Assembly: GCA_036346225.1 (NCBI GenBank)
Contig: JARFIW010000139.1
Span: 7,130,001 to 7,194,000, forward strand
Length of the DNA stretch: 64,000 nucleotides
Direction: 5' to 3'
Origin: Platerodrilus igneus
Lineage: Eukaryota; Arthropoda; Insecta; Coleoptera; Lycidae
The position numbers and the translations under genes are program-made. The notes under the pieces were generated by a model. That model ran no database searches. It had not been told where the DNA came from and saw only the letters and a list, made by a program, of their open reading frames with translations. Positions 22,016 to 33,889 of the stretch are shown here, piece by piece (position 1 is the first letter of the stretch; each line of letters begins with the position of its first letter).

Positions 22016-22329
22016 AGTTCCGCTTTCACCGCCATCAAGCTAAATAGACATTTGTTTTATAAGTGTTTAAGTTTATTTTGAGTTCACAGGTAAGCACCAA
22101 GCCTTCCGATGAGTTCCAAAGAGTACCAAAGACTTCCGAACTACTTCATCAATTAAAATTCATTCAATTTTAAGGAATTCACTTTATTTTATGTATTTAT
22201 GAACTTATAATTATTTTAGTTGTTATATTTATTAAACAAATAATCAAGCCAAGCCTACTAGATTTAAGTCGCCCCCACTCGAACGATAACGGCAAAGACG
22301 TTAAAATCTCGTATTTTAGAAAACACGAG

Positions 22330-23395
22330 TCGGAGTATTCATGTTATTTTGAAAAAGTGATTGTCCAGTTTACTGCACCGACATTTGCAGTCTGATAAAC
22401 AAACTTGAGAGCACATACAATTCCAATGATTGGAGACTTTTTATTGATTCTTCTAAAAGAAACCTTAAAGCTGTTCTCTTGCACAATGGGAATGTTCTTT
22501 TGTCGGTATCAATTGCCCATTCTGTGCAAATGGCGGAAAGCTACGAAAATCGTAAAGTAATGCTTGAAAAAATCAAATACAATGATCATAGTTGGAAAAT
22601 TTGTAGGGATTTGAAAATTGTGGGATTTCTACTAGGACAGCAGTCAGGGTATACAAAGTACCCATGTTTTTTGTATGAGTGGGACAGTCGAAGTAGACAT
22701 CCACATTGGAAGAAAAAGGACTGGATAAGAAGAGATAATTTAACTCCCGGATCTAAAAATGTTCTGCACAAAAGTCTTGTTGATCCATAAAAGATCTTGT
22801 TACCTCCACTGCATATTAAACTAGGATTAACGTAACAATACGTTAAAGCTTTAAATAAAGATGGACACTGTTTCAAATACCTTTGTAGAAAATTTCCTGC
22901 TATCTCAGATGCAAAATTAAAGGAAGTAATTTTTGTCGGTACTCAAATAAGGAGATTAACGAAAGATCAAGAATTTGTTAATACCATGACGGAAACTGAG
23001 AAAGATGCTTGTTTCATTTGCTAATGTTATTGAAGGTTCTTTTGGGAAACAACAAGGATCCCAATTACAAGAAAATTGTGAAAAACGTGATACAGAAATT
23101 TATGGAATTGGGATGTGATATAAGCATAAAAGTTCACTTTTTGCACTCGCATCTTGATTACTTCCCCGAAAATCTTGGTGATGAGAATGAGTAGCAAGAT
23201 GAGAAGTTCCACCAAGACATGAAAGAAATGGAACGCAGGTATCAAGGTCGGTGGAATGTTTCAATGATGACTGATACTGTTGGTCAATAAAAAGGGACAA
23301 TCCGGTCCTGGAATACAGAAGAAAATCCACTAAACGAAGTTTTTTATTCAAGAGGGAAAGATCTTCTGGAAAGAAAAGAAATTATAGATTGTTTA
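22330..23395 (+). pseudogene. Multi-copy insect protein family, C-terminal part
   Basis: Order on the plus strand: DCPVYCTDICSLINKLES, NDWRLFIDSSKRNLKAVLL, HNGNVLLSVSIAHSVQMAES, ICRDLKIVGFLLGQQSGYTK, CFLYEWDSRSRHPHWKKKDW and LTPGSKNVLHKSLVDP. After a stop follow KILLPPLHIKLGLT, FVGTQIRRLTKD, SIKVHFLHSHLDYFPENLGD and FHQDMKEMERRYQGRW. The scattered acidic residues (FIDSSK, RDLKI, LHSHLDYFPEN..) would fit an RNase H-like transposase or nuclease core; this is my inference, not a known assignment. Stops and frameshifts inactivate the copy. Confidence 0.75.
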
Positions 23396-24125
23396 AGACT
23401 TTTTTTAATTTAGTTTGCTGTTTGTAATTTATTTTTGTCTCTGTATCAATAAGTAGCGTTTATTTTGACCAAATTTTTTATTAATTTATTTTTAACATTG
23501 ATAAAATAAACCTTGCGTGATAGGGAAAAATGACACTAGGAGTTGAATTCAGCAGATCAAAATTATACAAAATTAGATGTCAGATCGAAATCAACTTTCA
23601 AAAAGGCCTGTGTTATTCACAAATACAGAAAAACCTTACCGTAATAAGATGCCATTACATATATCACTAATGAGAATTACTAATAATGCTTGCTAACACC
23701 ATATTTATTATTAAATTCGACTAAGTAATTTATTTAGATAGGGAATAATTTTATATAAGGTAACTGAAGGTAATATGGTCAAGCTGTCAATATAACCAAA
23801 TTCCTGTATTTTACAGAATGTTAACCTTAGAACGTAAATGAGGCTTCGGGTTCATCAACTGCCAGATTCAAGAGAGGGGGGAACGTCAAACTCATACCTA
23901 ATGCGCGGATAACCTTCAGTGTTCTTAATGCCATCTTGGTAGCTTTACTTAACCTAGTTATTATTATTCTTGTGTGAATGAAAAGTTACATAAGATACGA
24001 GGAGGTAAAGTTTTTAATATTTTCTGTTGTGAATAAGTAGCACAAATACAATAACTTTAAGTTATATGTAACCATTTTTTATAAATGTAGGATGTTCTTG
24101 TGAAAATTGTCATCAAGGTTAACCG
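23396..24125. other. AT-rich interval without recognised features
   Basis: No frames with motifs. Lies between the protein-family pseudogene and the pogo element. Confidence 0.4.
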
Positions 24126-26391
24126 TATTAGATGGGAGTATTATGGCCAGTTCTTATGTAAGACAATATGGTCATGGCCATATTACTCTACAAATGCCAT
24201 AGTTGCAGATACTGTTTTTAAATTCTTAAAAAGGGCTTTTGGTTATTATTTTGTATGAATTTTATTATTGTTTAAGAATGCCTAGGCGCCGTGAGTGTCA
24301 GAATTTGAGAGGCAAATGGAAACAAGAGAATATAAATGGTACTGTTGATGCCGTAAAAACTGGTACGTCCGTTAATGCAACAAGTCATACATATGGGGTC
24401 CCGCGGCGAACTTTGAGGCGTTATTTAACAAAAAATCAGACCATAAAGTCATCTTTGGGTCGCAGAACTGTACTTACTTTAGATCAAGAAACTGAATTAA
24501 GCCAAAGGATTATTAGACTTTCTAAAATAGGATATCCTATTACTAATAAAGTATTAAGACGATGTGTATATCGTCTCACATTGATGAATAACCTCAAAAA
24601 CACATTCAATGACACCAACAAAATGGCCGGACGGTATTGGCTTCAAGGATTTATGGGGCGACATTCCGAAATTCGCCACAAAATTTAAATCCGGCCACTT
24701 CTCAAAATTAAAAGCGATTATGGGCCACATGAATATTATCGATAAGCCTGAAAAAATATATAATACAGACGAAAAACGATGTTGGTTGTCTTTACACCAC
24801 CAGCAAAAAGTTTTAGCTAAAAAGGGCGCTAGATGCGTGCACATAGTTACTATTGAACACGACCAAAACGTATCTATTGTATCATGTGCTAATGCAATTG
24901 GAACAGCAATACCACCCATGATACTGTTTAAAGGAAAGCGATTGAAAGTCTAATGGGATGACTCGTTGCCTCTAGGAAGTACCATACAAATGACTCAAGA
25001 AATATTTATACTATGGCTAAAGAATTTTTCAAAATTCAAAGTATCTGGTGAATGTCTTGTGATTTTTGATGGAGCAAGGTGTCATTTAGACTATAACATT
25101 GCAGATTCTGCTGTAAGATTGAACATAACCTTATACTGCCTGCCTAGTAATACAACCCATGAATTACAACCAATGGACAAAGCACTATTCAGAGCCTTGA
25201 AATATTACTGGGACGATGAAATAACCCAGTATTTTTCGATTAATCCAGCTGAACAGTCCATATCTAAATTGCGTTTTGGAGGTATTTTTTCGAAGGTGTG
25301 GGATAAAACAATTACCCTGCAAATATCAAATCTGGTTTTAAAGCTACGGCTATATACCCCTACGATGCTAGCGCTATTCCAGACATAGCATTTGCTCCTA
25401 GTACTGTAACAAATCGAGAATTTTTGTAATCAGACCAAAGCACAGAGAGAAATATATGTACCGAAAACAACTTCAACCATCCACATCCGTATAAAGCACA
25501 ATCAATTAAAAAGAACTGACATTAAGTGGAAGACGTCGCAAACTAAAGAAATATCTTCCTTCAGACACAAGCAGTAAAGATGATTCCAGCATTAGTATTC
25601 ACGATGAATCTAGTGATACGGTAGATTTTAATTCTGATTCTCAAAACAGCGATGGAAAGAATCTTAACGTTTCTTTTAAAGACATATTCAAAACTCCTGA
25701 CATCAAAACTAAAGTCAAACCACCAAGGAAGCCAGCAATTATTTGTAAAGCTAGATAATCAACCTCATTTATGAGGATAAAAACCAAACAGTTATTAATA
25801 GGACTGCAATTCTAAAAGAACCGCCAAAAGAACCTTGGTACTGTAAGTTATGCATCGAAGATTGGCCAGAACATATGAGACTTTGCAATACTTGCAAAGA
25901 ATATGTTCACGAAGCATGTGTTGGCCTTACAGCAACTGATAAACTGAAAATTTTTATCTGTCCATTGTGCGAACAATAAGGTGTTATTTAGTTTTAAATA
26001 TTTTGGAACAAGTTTTTTAAGGCCTGTCAACTTCTTTTGTTTTAATTTTGAGATTAAAATAACTGTATAAATAATTGTTTTATTTGTTGTTACTATTTGT
26101 TTACAACATATTTTATACTTTTGTTATGGCCATATTACCTTTACGACAAATTCATATAAAATCTACGATGGCGATAATTCCCACAATGTGTGAGTAATAT
26201 CTTCAACAAGCAATTTCTTTAAAAATGTTGTCAAATTGCTAATGATATTTCAAAACGCATTTTTTTAGTTTATATATGCGCATAATGTATCCCAGGTGTC
26301 GTTGGCACCATGAACAGTTTAAAAAGATTACTAACTTTTTAGAGAATCGCAATGAAACCTTAATTTGGCCATATTACCTCCACTTACTCTA
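24126..26391 (+). mobile_element. pogo/Tigger-type DNA transposon, degraded
   Basis: Imperfect inverted ends of about 24 bp: left TATTAGATGGGAGTATTATG and right (reverse strand) AGAGTAAGTGGAGGTAATAT. Internal repeats of GGCCATATTAC occur near both ends (24177-24187, 26128-26138, 26368-26378). The single gene is the transposase at 24278-25979. Exact ends and the TA duplication are uncertain because the tips are decayed. Confidence 0.7.
24278..25979 (+). pseudogene. pogo/Tigger transposase with C-terminal PHD-like zinc module
   Basis: Start ATG 24278 (MPRRRECQNLRGKWKQENIN). The N-terminal psq-type helix-turn-helix reads ATSHTYGVPRRTLRRYL. After a frameshift the DDE domain has IYNTDEKRCWL (Asp at 24768), CLVIFDGARCHLDYN (Asp at 25068) and LQPMDKALFRALKYYW (Asp at 25176), with 35 residues between the last two. 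A Ser/Asp-rich linker (about 25560-25740) leads to CKLCIEDWPEHMRLCNTCKE, then VHEACVGL...FICPLCEQ and a stop. The latter has Cys/His spacing like a PHD finger. Stops (for example 24952) and at least three frameshifts inactivate it. All three catalytic Asp codons survive. Confidence 0.88.
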
Positions 26392-26512
26392 TACAGATAT
26401 GATAATGAGGTCACGAGAGGTTATTGAACGCCAAATTAAGTGATAAAGAATACCCCACCCAAGACGGAAGAAATTTTGCAATATTTAAATTTTACGCTGT
26501 TTAAACGCATAC

Positions 26513-26540
26513 AATGTAGTACCTCCGGGTGGAGCATTGG
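26513..26540 (+). repeat. Fragment of the SINE 3' region
   Basis: AATGTAGTACCTCCGGGTGG followed by AGCATTGG matches the conserved 3' part of the two full SINE copies. The rest of a SINE is not recognisable around it. Confidence 0.5.
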
Positions 26541-29004
26541 GGACGTGGCCGCAAGTAAAGCGGTTCTAATTCAAATTATAATGTGTAAACGCACGTACTC
26601 TATTAGCAAATAAAATAAAATACCCATGTAACATAACACTCCTTGAGGACATATACTGTTTGACAACGAAACTCAATTTTAGATTCACTGATTATGTTAA
26701 TTCAATTCATCCGTGTGTAAATAATTACTTCTGAGAGAAATCATAAAGCTAGTTTTCAGTTTATATATAGCATAAAAGCAAAACATATTTTCCGTGTGTA
26801 GACATTCTTTAAAAACATGTAAAACAAGTTTTAAAGCATTTATGAAAAGACCAATAGTCCACAAAGTTCGAGCATTTACGTTATTTAATAAAAAAATACG
26901 TTATTTTTACGAGAAATGTTTTAAAAGCTATTAAATAAGCTAATTATTTCTACAATGAATAAATGCCTCAATTTGAGGAAGTGCTATCGGAAAATCCATA
27001 TAACCGAGATGAGTTTAAAAACTCTAAGAAAGAAATAACACGGTGTTACGTTTATTTTCGGGATTAATTAAATACCCCTTCTTCCCTTGTTATTTCATTA
27101 CCCGTTTGAATAAATTCCGTTTCTATTCTTAAATTCTTCAACAACACCCCATATATTTTACTTATTCAGAATAAGCCTGCTGTACAATAATTTTTAAAGC
27201 AAATCTATTTGCTTGGAAACGACAAATTTATGAAAAAATTTAAATAAGCCAATATCTTGTTTTAGGTATCCTTTAATTTGTTAAACATTCCGATAACGTA
27301 TAATTGCTTTCTCTATGGTTTGAATCTAAACACTCGTCGAACTAAGGTCGCGTACTATCCGATAAAATCGTGTTTTCCAGTTTCTTAATTGCGTCTTGAC
27401 AACAATATGACTTGGAGTTGTGGTTGTTTAATTAAACGGATTTATGTTCACTTTCTTTTCAAAAATATTAAAAAGTACTCGTCGAAATTGCTAGATTCTT
27501 CGTTCCGTTTTCTTTACGAAAATTTCGCGCACGCCTTACAGCGTGCTTCCTACGGTGGACACGATAGTCCTTGAATTGCCGCTCCTGAGGGCATAGAAGG
27601 CTATAGTGGCGTGGTCTCATGTCCATCTGGCCCGCTTCGGTCCTAGGAGCGAACTAAAAAGCCAACACCTGGAATATGCTGGTGAGTATTTGGTCCCTAC
27701 TTAACGTTGAGCCCCTATATATTTGGACTTTCCTATTTAAACTCATGCATGCACAAAATTACTTCGCCTATACAAAAATTTTGAAACTATTTTTGAGCTC
27801 TTTGCCATGTTCTGAATGTAGTACTATCTGTTTTAACTAACTACAAAACAAAAGGATATGCTACTTATTACTGTGCAACTGGGTTAAAATGCATAATGGA
27901 TAATTGATTAAAAATGCTTACTTTTGTGCGAGATGATGTTTTTTGTTAATAATATTGTATTTATTTTGTCATTTTTCTCTGAGTAAGTCAAATGGGGAGG
28001 GACTTAAAAACTACAGCTCGCCAGTTGAAGGGGTAATTTTTTTTATCGGTTTCTCTCGATATATGTATATTGGGATTATTGAAGTTTTTTTTTGGTTTGA
28101 GAATACTATGTTTTGTACATATTTTGTTTAATTATAGGTTTTCTTTCTTGTATGTTTTGTTATGAGTGTGAATGAATGCGTATATTTTTATTTCAGGCCT
28201 TCCTATTTACTTTTGATACGTATAATACCCCGTCCCCTCACCGAATGAGCCCGGTCAACTCTTTCTTTTTCCTTTGTTGTCTTTTTTTGATAGGCTACGT
28301 TGATGCACGTAGCAACGGCTAGGTTTTAATACGTCAACAAAGAATGGAAAACGCCACAAAACCGCGGTGTAATATTGCATCATTCCGTGACTAATCTTCG
28401 GAACATAATCTAGAATAGAATGGAAAAAAATGACGTATTCAGAATTTTATCATATAAAGACGAGATTTAATGGAAATGATGCCATTCGTTCTAACGTCAA
28501 GCAACATGTAAGTTTCGAGTCAACATTCATTTTTCAATTCATTTTACGACATGCAACTTATACGTTTCGAGTAATTTGTAATCTATTTTGTTGGCGTTCC
28601 ATAAGCAACATAAAGTTATAAAGCAGAATTATTTGATAACTATAACGAACATTTACCACATTAATATACATAACCTTGGTACAAGATCAACTGCAGATTT
28701 TAATCGGTTAAAAATAAATGCACTTTGCAAATTGATATTTCAAAGTCGAGATTGATTATGAATGGAGATTTGAAGTATTTAATGTTGTTAATTACAATGG
28801 AAATGAGATTTGTATAAGCGCTATTTGACAATACCAACTGCGAGTATAATTTTATTTTTTGAAACCTAATAGAATATTTGAGTATCATACAGTAAATTAA
28901 GTTAGAATAAGCTTTTATTTTTATAAAACTTATTTGTTAAGAAGGCAATTTTTTATGTCAGAGCTCGAAGCATTTTGACCTTTTTCAAAATTTTTAGCTC
29001 GGCG
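26541..29004. other. AT-rich interval without recognised genes
   Basis: Short frames only (for example 27389-27574 and 27943-28131), without motifs. A less AT-rich patch at about 27530-27700 contains a possible 5' splice site GGTGAGTATTTG, but no exon could be supported. Confidence 0.4.
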
Positions 29005-29394
29005 AGTTAAGGTTCGGGCCTTTGGAGCGGTGTTTTTAAAAACAATTCTAAAGTCTTAACAAATTTATTAACTTGAAACAGAAATTACAATGAAATTTTG
29101 AATAACTAGTAACATAATAACTTTAACCAAAAAATATAATAATTGTACTAAGGTGAGTAGCTTGAACAACAAAGTATGGAGTTCGAAGACTGACTGCCGG
29201 GCCTTGAGCTCCCGGGCTTTTTATAATAACCTGCCCTTCACACAGCTGTGGGAACTTGCAGATCTCATGTCTGCGTTTCTCTTAATTGTACACTTTATTA
29301 CAATGTTGCAATGAACTTATACTTTATTTAACAATTTCTAATAAATTAGATTCAATATATTCAATACATATAGATAATTGGGGGATACATAACT
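29005..29394 (-). mobile_element. Errantivirus-type 3' LTR, 390 bp
   Basis: On the minus strand it begins AGTTATGTATCC right after a purine tract GGTGGGAGG (29403-29395) and ends CGAACCTTAACT, so the ends form AGTTA...TAACT. AGTTA/TAACT-type LTR ends next to an env gene are characteristic of the gypsy group. It contains a TATA box and initiator (separate entry). The 5' LTR and gag-pol are absent, so this is the 3' end of a truncated element. Confidence 0.75.
29188..29226 (-). promoter_or_regulatory. TATA box and initiator in the errantivirus-type LTR
   Basis: Minus-strand TATAAAAAGC at about 29226-29217 is followed about 30 bases downstream by TCAGTC (29193-29188), a good arthropod initiator. 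Spacing is that of a pol II core promoter. Confidence 0.6.
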
Positions 29395-29462
29395 CCTCCC
29401 ACCGTAAATGAAAAATTAAGGTTTTACTTAATTTTTAAATACATAAAATTCATTATTCAATT

Positions 29463-30509
29463 TCATTTAAAATTCATTATTTCTAAGGGTACACTTATCG
29501 TTTCTTTATTTCCTTTTGTTTCCTTAAACCTAGAACTGTTTCCTTCATTCTTATATCTAAGGTACATTTTGTAAAATACATATATAATTACAAAAATTAT
29601 TAAAATGATTAATACAATTGTCCAAACGCTTATATTATCATAATGTAACTTTGGCGTTTTGAGTTCGCTTAAATGTTCTTTGTAACTTTCCACTAATTTC
29701 ATGGCGTGGTTGCAATCGTCTAAGTCTAGATGCTCTAGCTTCATGGGTTTCTTGATTATTTCTTCGTCTTCTTGTTCTATCTTGAACTGTAGTTCCGGTA
29801 GGTTTGCAAGTTTTTTTGTTGCTATGGGATCTTGATAAACTCTGATTACTTCGTCTTTCAATTTCACATAACAGTCTTCTTTGAGGGTAATTAATTTGCT
29901 TCCTATTAATGCTTGGGAATTTTCATCTTGATTGCAGTGGATGGTTGCTACTACTTCTGTTGGGAAAATGGCTATCCATTTGTTTTCTGTAACTTTTTGA
30001 ATTTTCATGTTATTTATTTGCACTTGTTTGGCTTCACAGTTTTCGTAATGATTTGAAAATTTTAATAGTTGTACTTCACAAGGGCTGTCTTCTTGAATGG
30101 TTGTTGTCGTCATTGATTGGCATAAGTATTGGTTTGGTGTTACTTCAGTACATTTTTCGTTTGTATAACCATATCTCCGTTCATTTAGGGATAGGAATTT
30201 GGTTTTGGGTATGATTACTTGGTATGTGCTAGTAACTTTCGTTGGAAAAGCAAATAAATGATAATAATTATAATTGTTACTTTCTACTATCGGGATTTCT
30301 ATTAAAAATATTATTTCGTTGTTCTTAATGTAGCCTTTTACTATAGCTATCTTTTCAAATATTAGAATGTTTGTCTCTGTTACATCAAAAGGTAATTTAC
30401 TGTTCATTATAAGTGATTTAATTTTTATTAATTCTTTTAATAAATTGGTTGGTTCAATAATACTAGAGTGCAGGGTATTTAATTTGCAAACGTTAATTGG
30501 GTTTTGCAT
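29463..30509 (-). pseudogene. env: Errantivirus envelope (F-like fusion protein) C-terminal part
   Basis: One uninterrupted 348-residue frame. The central region has the pattern IPIV...YHLFAFP followed by spaced Cys residues, and an acidic stretch precedes a membrane segment near residues 295-318 (VWTIVLIILIIFVIIYVFY) and a short basic cytoplasmic tail. This is the architecture of gypsy-group Env, related to baculovirus F proteins, which mediate membrane fusion. Full-length family members have about 450-650 residues with a signal peptide, a cleavage site and a fusion peptide; those parts are missing here and upstream DNA is non-coding. It abuts the LTR at 29005-29394 in the expected order. 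Confidence 0.75.
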
Positions 30510-30835
30510 ACTGCCTAATTTAATTTAATTTTATTATGTCTTTCAATTATATATTGTAACAATCTCACTTAAGTTTTAATAATTTCATTTAATTACATGT
30601 ATATCCTAATTTGGAGGATATGTAATTCATGTTGTATACGATAATTTTTAAACATTTCGAATGGTTGGTGTATCACATACGATAAACATCGCATGAGTTT
30701 GAAAATAGGTACCCAAATTGTGTGATGTATCTATCACGCGCTACTGACATAGACATACTGACAGACTCGAGCTGTAACAAGATCCATATAGACAACGTTT
30801 CTGATAATTTTTTCAATACACCAAACACGACAACG
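30510..30835. other. AT-rich interval, no features seen
   Basis: Truncation zone upstream of env. No signal peptide or retroviral coding sequence was found on the minus strand. Confidence 0.4.
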
Positions 30836-30849
30836 CCACATACCTTTCC

Positions 30850-31150
30850 TTACATTTGATTATCCATTGCTCCACCCGAAGGTACTACATTGGCCAGAAA
30901 GCGAGTTTTTTTTTACCTTGAAATTTTTTGAATTTTGCCGAACCCTTGCAGTTCCAAGCAAGGAGGGATCTTTAACGTGCGCGTGACAACACTCACACAC
31001 GGGACCTCCATTTTACCTCTCATCCGAACGAGAGCGTATTTTTGTGAAAAATGCTCGCCTAACATTTTTTCAAGCGGGCAGTGTCGGGATTTGAACCCGG
31101 GATCTTGGGCATAGTAGTCACACACATACCAACTACGCCACGAAGCCGCC
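30850..31150 (-). mobile_element. tRNA-derived SINE, copy 2 (301 bp)
   Basis: Target duplication CCACATACCTTTCC / CCACATATCTTTCC (30836-30849 and 31151-31164; one difference). On the minus strand the head holds perfect pol III boxes, A box TGGCGTAGTTGG (about 31144-31133) and B box GGTTCAAATCC (about 31101-31091), set as in a tRNA gene. The body shares CACGTTAAAGATCCCTCC and the 3' GGGTGGAGCAATGG region with copy 1. The better-preserved boxes suggest it is younger than copy 1. Confidence 0.94.
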
Positions 31151-31164
31151 CCACATATCTTTCC

Positions 31165-33079
31165 GCCGTTTGCCAATTTTGGCTTGAATTTGAATGTCAT
31201 CCAGCGCAAATGGGTAGAGCAGTTCAGAACTACCTACTCGAACAACTTCGGGCACTTTTAGTGGAGTAAGTGATTTAAACCAATCTCACCTGTTAAGTAG
31301 ATAGCGTGACGACCCTGAATCTAAAATCTACGCTTCAGATATATTTGCTGCTGATTAATCAGGTAGCATTCGCTCGATTCAGAAAGTATACAATCTACTA
31401 AAATTCCATTCTCAACTGATCTTTCCGCTACACCATCAAGTATTTTATACAGCAGTATCTACATTAGCAAATAACCAAAACTTGTCTGAAGCCCGTTTTA
31501 ATATATGAATAATAGGAAGTTATTTGTAGTGCAATGATAAAAATTCAATAAAAACTTGCAGTTGATAATGCAGTAAGGCTCGATAAGGAATTAGCAAAAT
31601 GTATCATTTAGCATGCATCTTTTTATAAGCACCTTTATAGGATTAACTCAGTTAATTTACTTATGAAACAAATGAAAGTATTAGGGTATAGTATTTTATA
31701 CGCCTGTTGTACGAGCAATCTAACTTACACATATCTGTGAGATGGGTAATCTACCTTAAAGGTTAACACGTAACCTAAAATAAATTCGTTATAATTGGGT
31801 AATATTTTGCATATGTGGTTTATAAAGTCCAGACGCGTTTAGAAATTTGTATATGATGCTGACTGAAACAAAATTTTCAGTACAGAATTGAAATAATAGT
31901 TGTGATTTATATTTTTGCCGTCAAAATATTTTTGAGTTTGAGTCGATTGTTATTGATTATTCTATGACTTTGGTACTTTTAGATTCGATATCTAGCTTTA
32001 TAGACTTAATATTGAATCTGTTTCTTTTGCTATAATCCATACGCTTTGTTTTAGCTCGTTTAGTATTTACAACTACTGTATTTGATTTACAAAGCACACC
32101 TTATAATGTATAAAATATTACATTTAGATTGGTTGCTTATTTGTAGACGTACTTATTCGCTTTAGGTAAGTTATATTGGAAATTTATTAATTTTCGATTG
32201 CGTAGGGCGTTTATCAATTGAAGATTGTAACATAGTGTTAGGTGCATGAGATGAAGAGACGTTGAACGTGAGCTAAAAGCAATACATCATTTCGTTAGTG
32301 TACCAATAATACTTTAATGATTTTGTTCCGAATGAAGATTTAATTTTCTATTGCCCAAACCACTGGGTTGTGCTTTCAAGTTTACGTACAGTTTAACTTA
32401 GTGCCGTTTTGTTCCTTTAAGCTTTCGTGATAATTGTTTTCGTACAAAGTTTAAAATAATATGGATTTAACAAGTTTTATTAAACGTTATCGATACTGTA
32501 TGATATGAAATAAAAGAATCCGATTATTTGGTGAATGTTGTAACAACTTTTGCCAGTGTCTAAGATTTTAAAAGTTTGTTTGTTAACTCTGGACTCTACT
32601 TCAGCGTTAGAGCGATGAGCAGGAAGGTTCATTGTAAAATTAAGATGTAAAAGAATTAAAGTTAGGCGCCACCACACGTTTAAAGACTAGTAGTTATGGC
32701 CCTACGGGTGGTGTGGGAACTCCATGATAAATAGCCCTAATAACAAACATTTGACTATGACCAGGGTAGGCCTCAAATAAAACCAAGTTATTTTAATACA
32801 AACGTAGTAGACATTAGATCGCGTTTCAACATTATAACGCCTCCCTCTACGGATAACTCGTTTGTCCTCATAAAATAAGGCTTCAAGGTATCATCACATA
32901 ATTTTATATCAAATCTATACCTAATAAAATTAAATACTGTAGTATATCAGGACTAATAGTAATCTGGGTAAACAACCCAATTTCATGAATAAAGGGATAT
33001 TAATAAAATATGCGATTCCTCTCTTGGTATTGTTTTAGAAATGACATTGATGTAAGGAAAAGCATTTGTACAATTACAG
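31165..33079. other. AT-rich interval without recognised genes
   Basis: No frame above about 65 residues and no motif. Possibly includes leader sequence of the Ty3 element whose gag starts near 33080. Confidence 0.4.
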
Positions 33080-33486
33080 TTTCAGTTGGGTGACGACTGG
33101 GAAATTTTCTCTGAAAGATTGGATCAGTATTTTCAGGCCAATAAAATTGAAGAAGAACGGAATGTTGCGGTGCTATTGACGACAATAGATGAGGAGGTTT
33201 ATAAAATCCGGAAGAATTTATGTTTTTCAGCGTTTCCAGAGTCAGAAACGTACACTGAAGTGATAGAAATGCGTAATGGTTATTATAAAGTATGCGTTAG
33301 CTCCTTTCGTAAGAGAATTCTGTTCTATAATTTAAAGTAAAACGGGGAGAGTATTTGGGAATGGCTTGTTAAGTTAAAGCAGATGACAGCATACTTTAAT
33401 TTTGAAAATTCGCTAAACGGAAGAGTTAAAGATAAATTCGTTACTGGGCTTAATCCTGGTCCAATTTTAAGTAGGTTATGTAAAGA
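33080..33486 (+). pseudogene. gag: Ty3/gypsy gag fragment
   Basis: Reads GDDWEIFSERLDQYFQANKI, EEERNVAVLLTTIDEEVYK, YYKVCVSSFRKRILFYNLK, stop, GESIWEWLVKLKQM, GRVKDKFVTGLNPGPILSRL. This is the insect Ty3 capsid pattern (W..F.ERL.QYF.AN.I..E....VLLT.IG...Y, FRKR..FYNL.Q). It breaks off where the RTE element begins. The zinc knuckle and pol are not present downstream. Confidence 0.85.
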
Positions 33487-33889
33487 GTATCCCTATAGTA
33501 GGAGACAACAGATACTACTATAGTAAGCCTGCTTATCATAAAAGGCGATTAAAAAGCGCAGCAAGGGGCAGCAGCCTTGCTGGATAAAAGATATTGGAAG
33601 AGAGTAGGTTGGTCTCGGGCGATCCTCAATAATTTATAAGGTTGTTGGGGGTTGGCCGTAACAGATACAGCTTTTGCTTAAATCTTTAAAAACTGCGTTG
33701 TGGAAAGATATGGGAACCTACCACAATATTTCCAAGGTATGCGTGGTCTAAAACACGAAATATGTATGATAGAGAGCTCACAAGTAAAATTCTTGTCCGT
33801 GGGTAAAAACCCCCCATTCGGATCTCCAGGAGGGGGTACTTGGGGCTCGTCATCGTAAAAATTTAAAACAACGGTTCGATTTAGTGATA

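Larger units (their letters stand above)
20891..22329. other. Second interruption of the multi-copy protein gene, with tandem repeats
   Basis: No product recognised. A short frame reading of the type HELEIEQTKESREILTKF (about 20950-21010) may be part of another retroelement gag, but this is unproven. Contains the repeats at 21174-21310 and 21765-22015. Confidence 0.4.

Noticed and set aside
30509..30509. Treating ATG 30509 as the genuine start of env
   Set aside because: The protein would lack signal peptide and the N-terminal half usual for this family; the methionine is most likely internal.
31079..31150. tRNA gene on the minus strand
   Set aside because: The A and B boxes are tRNA-like, but the sequence continues into a SINE body and has a target duplication; anticodon and acceptor stems are not those of a functional tRNA.
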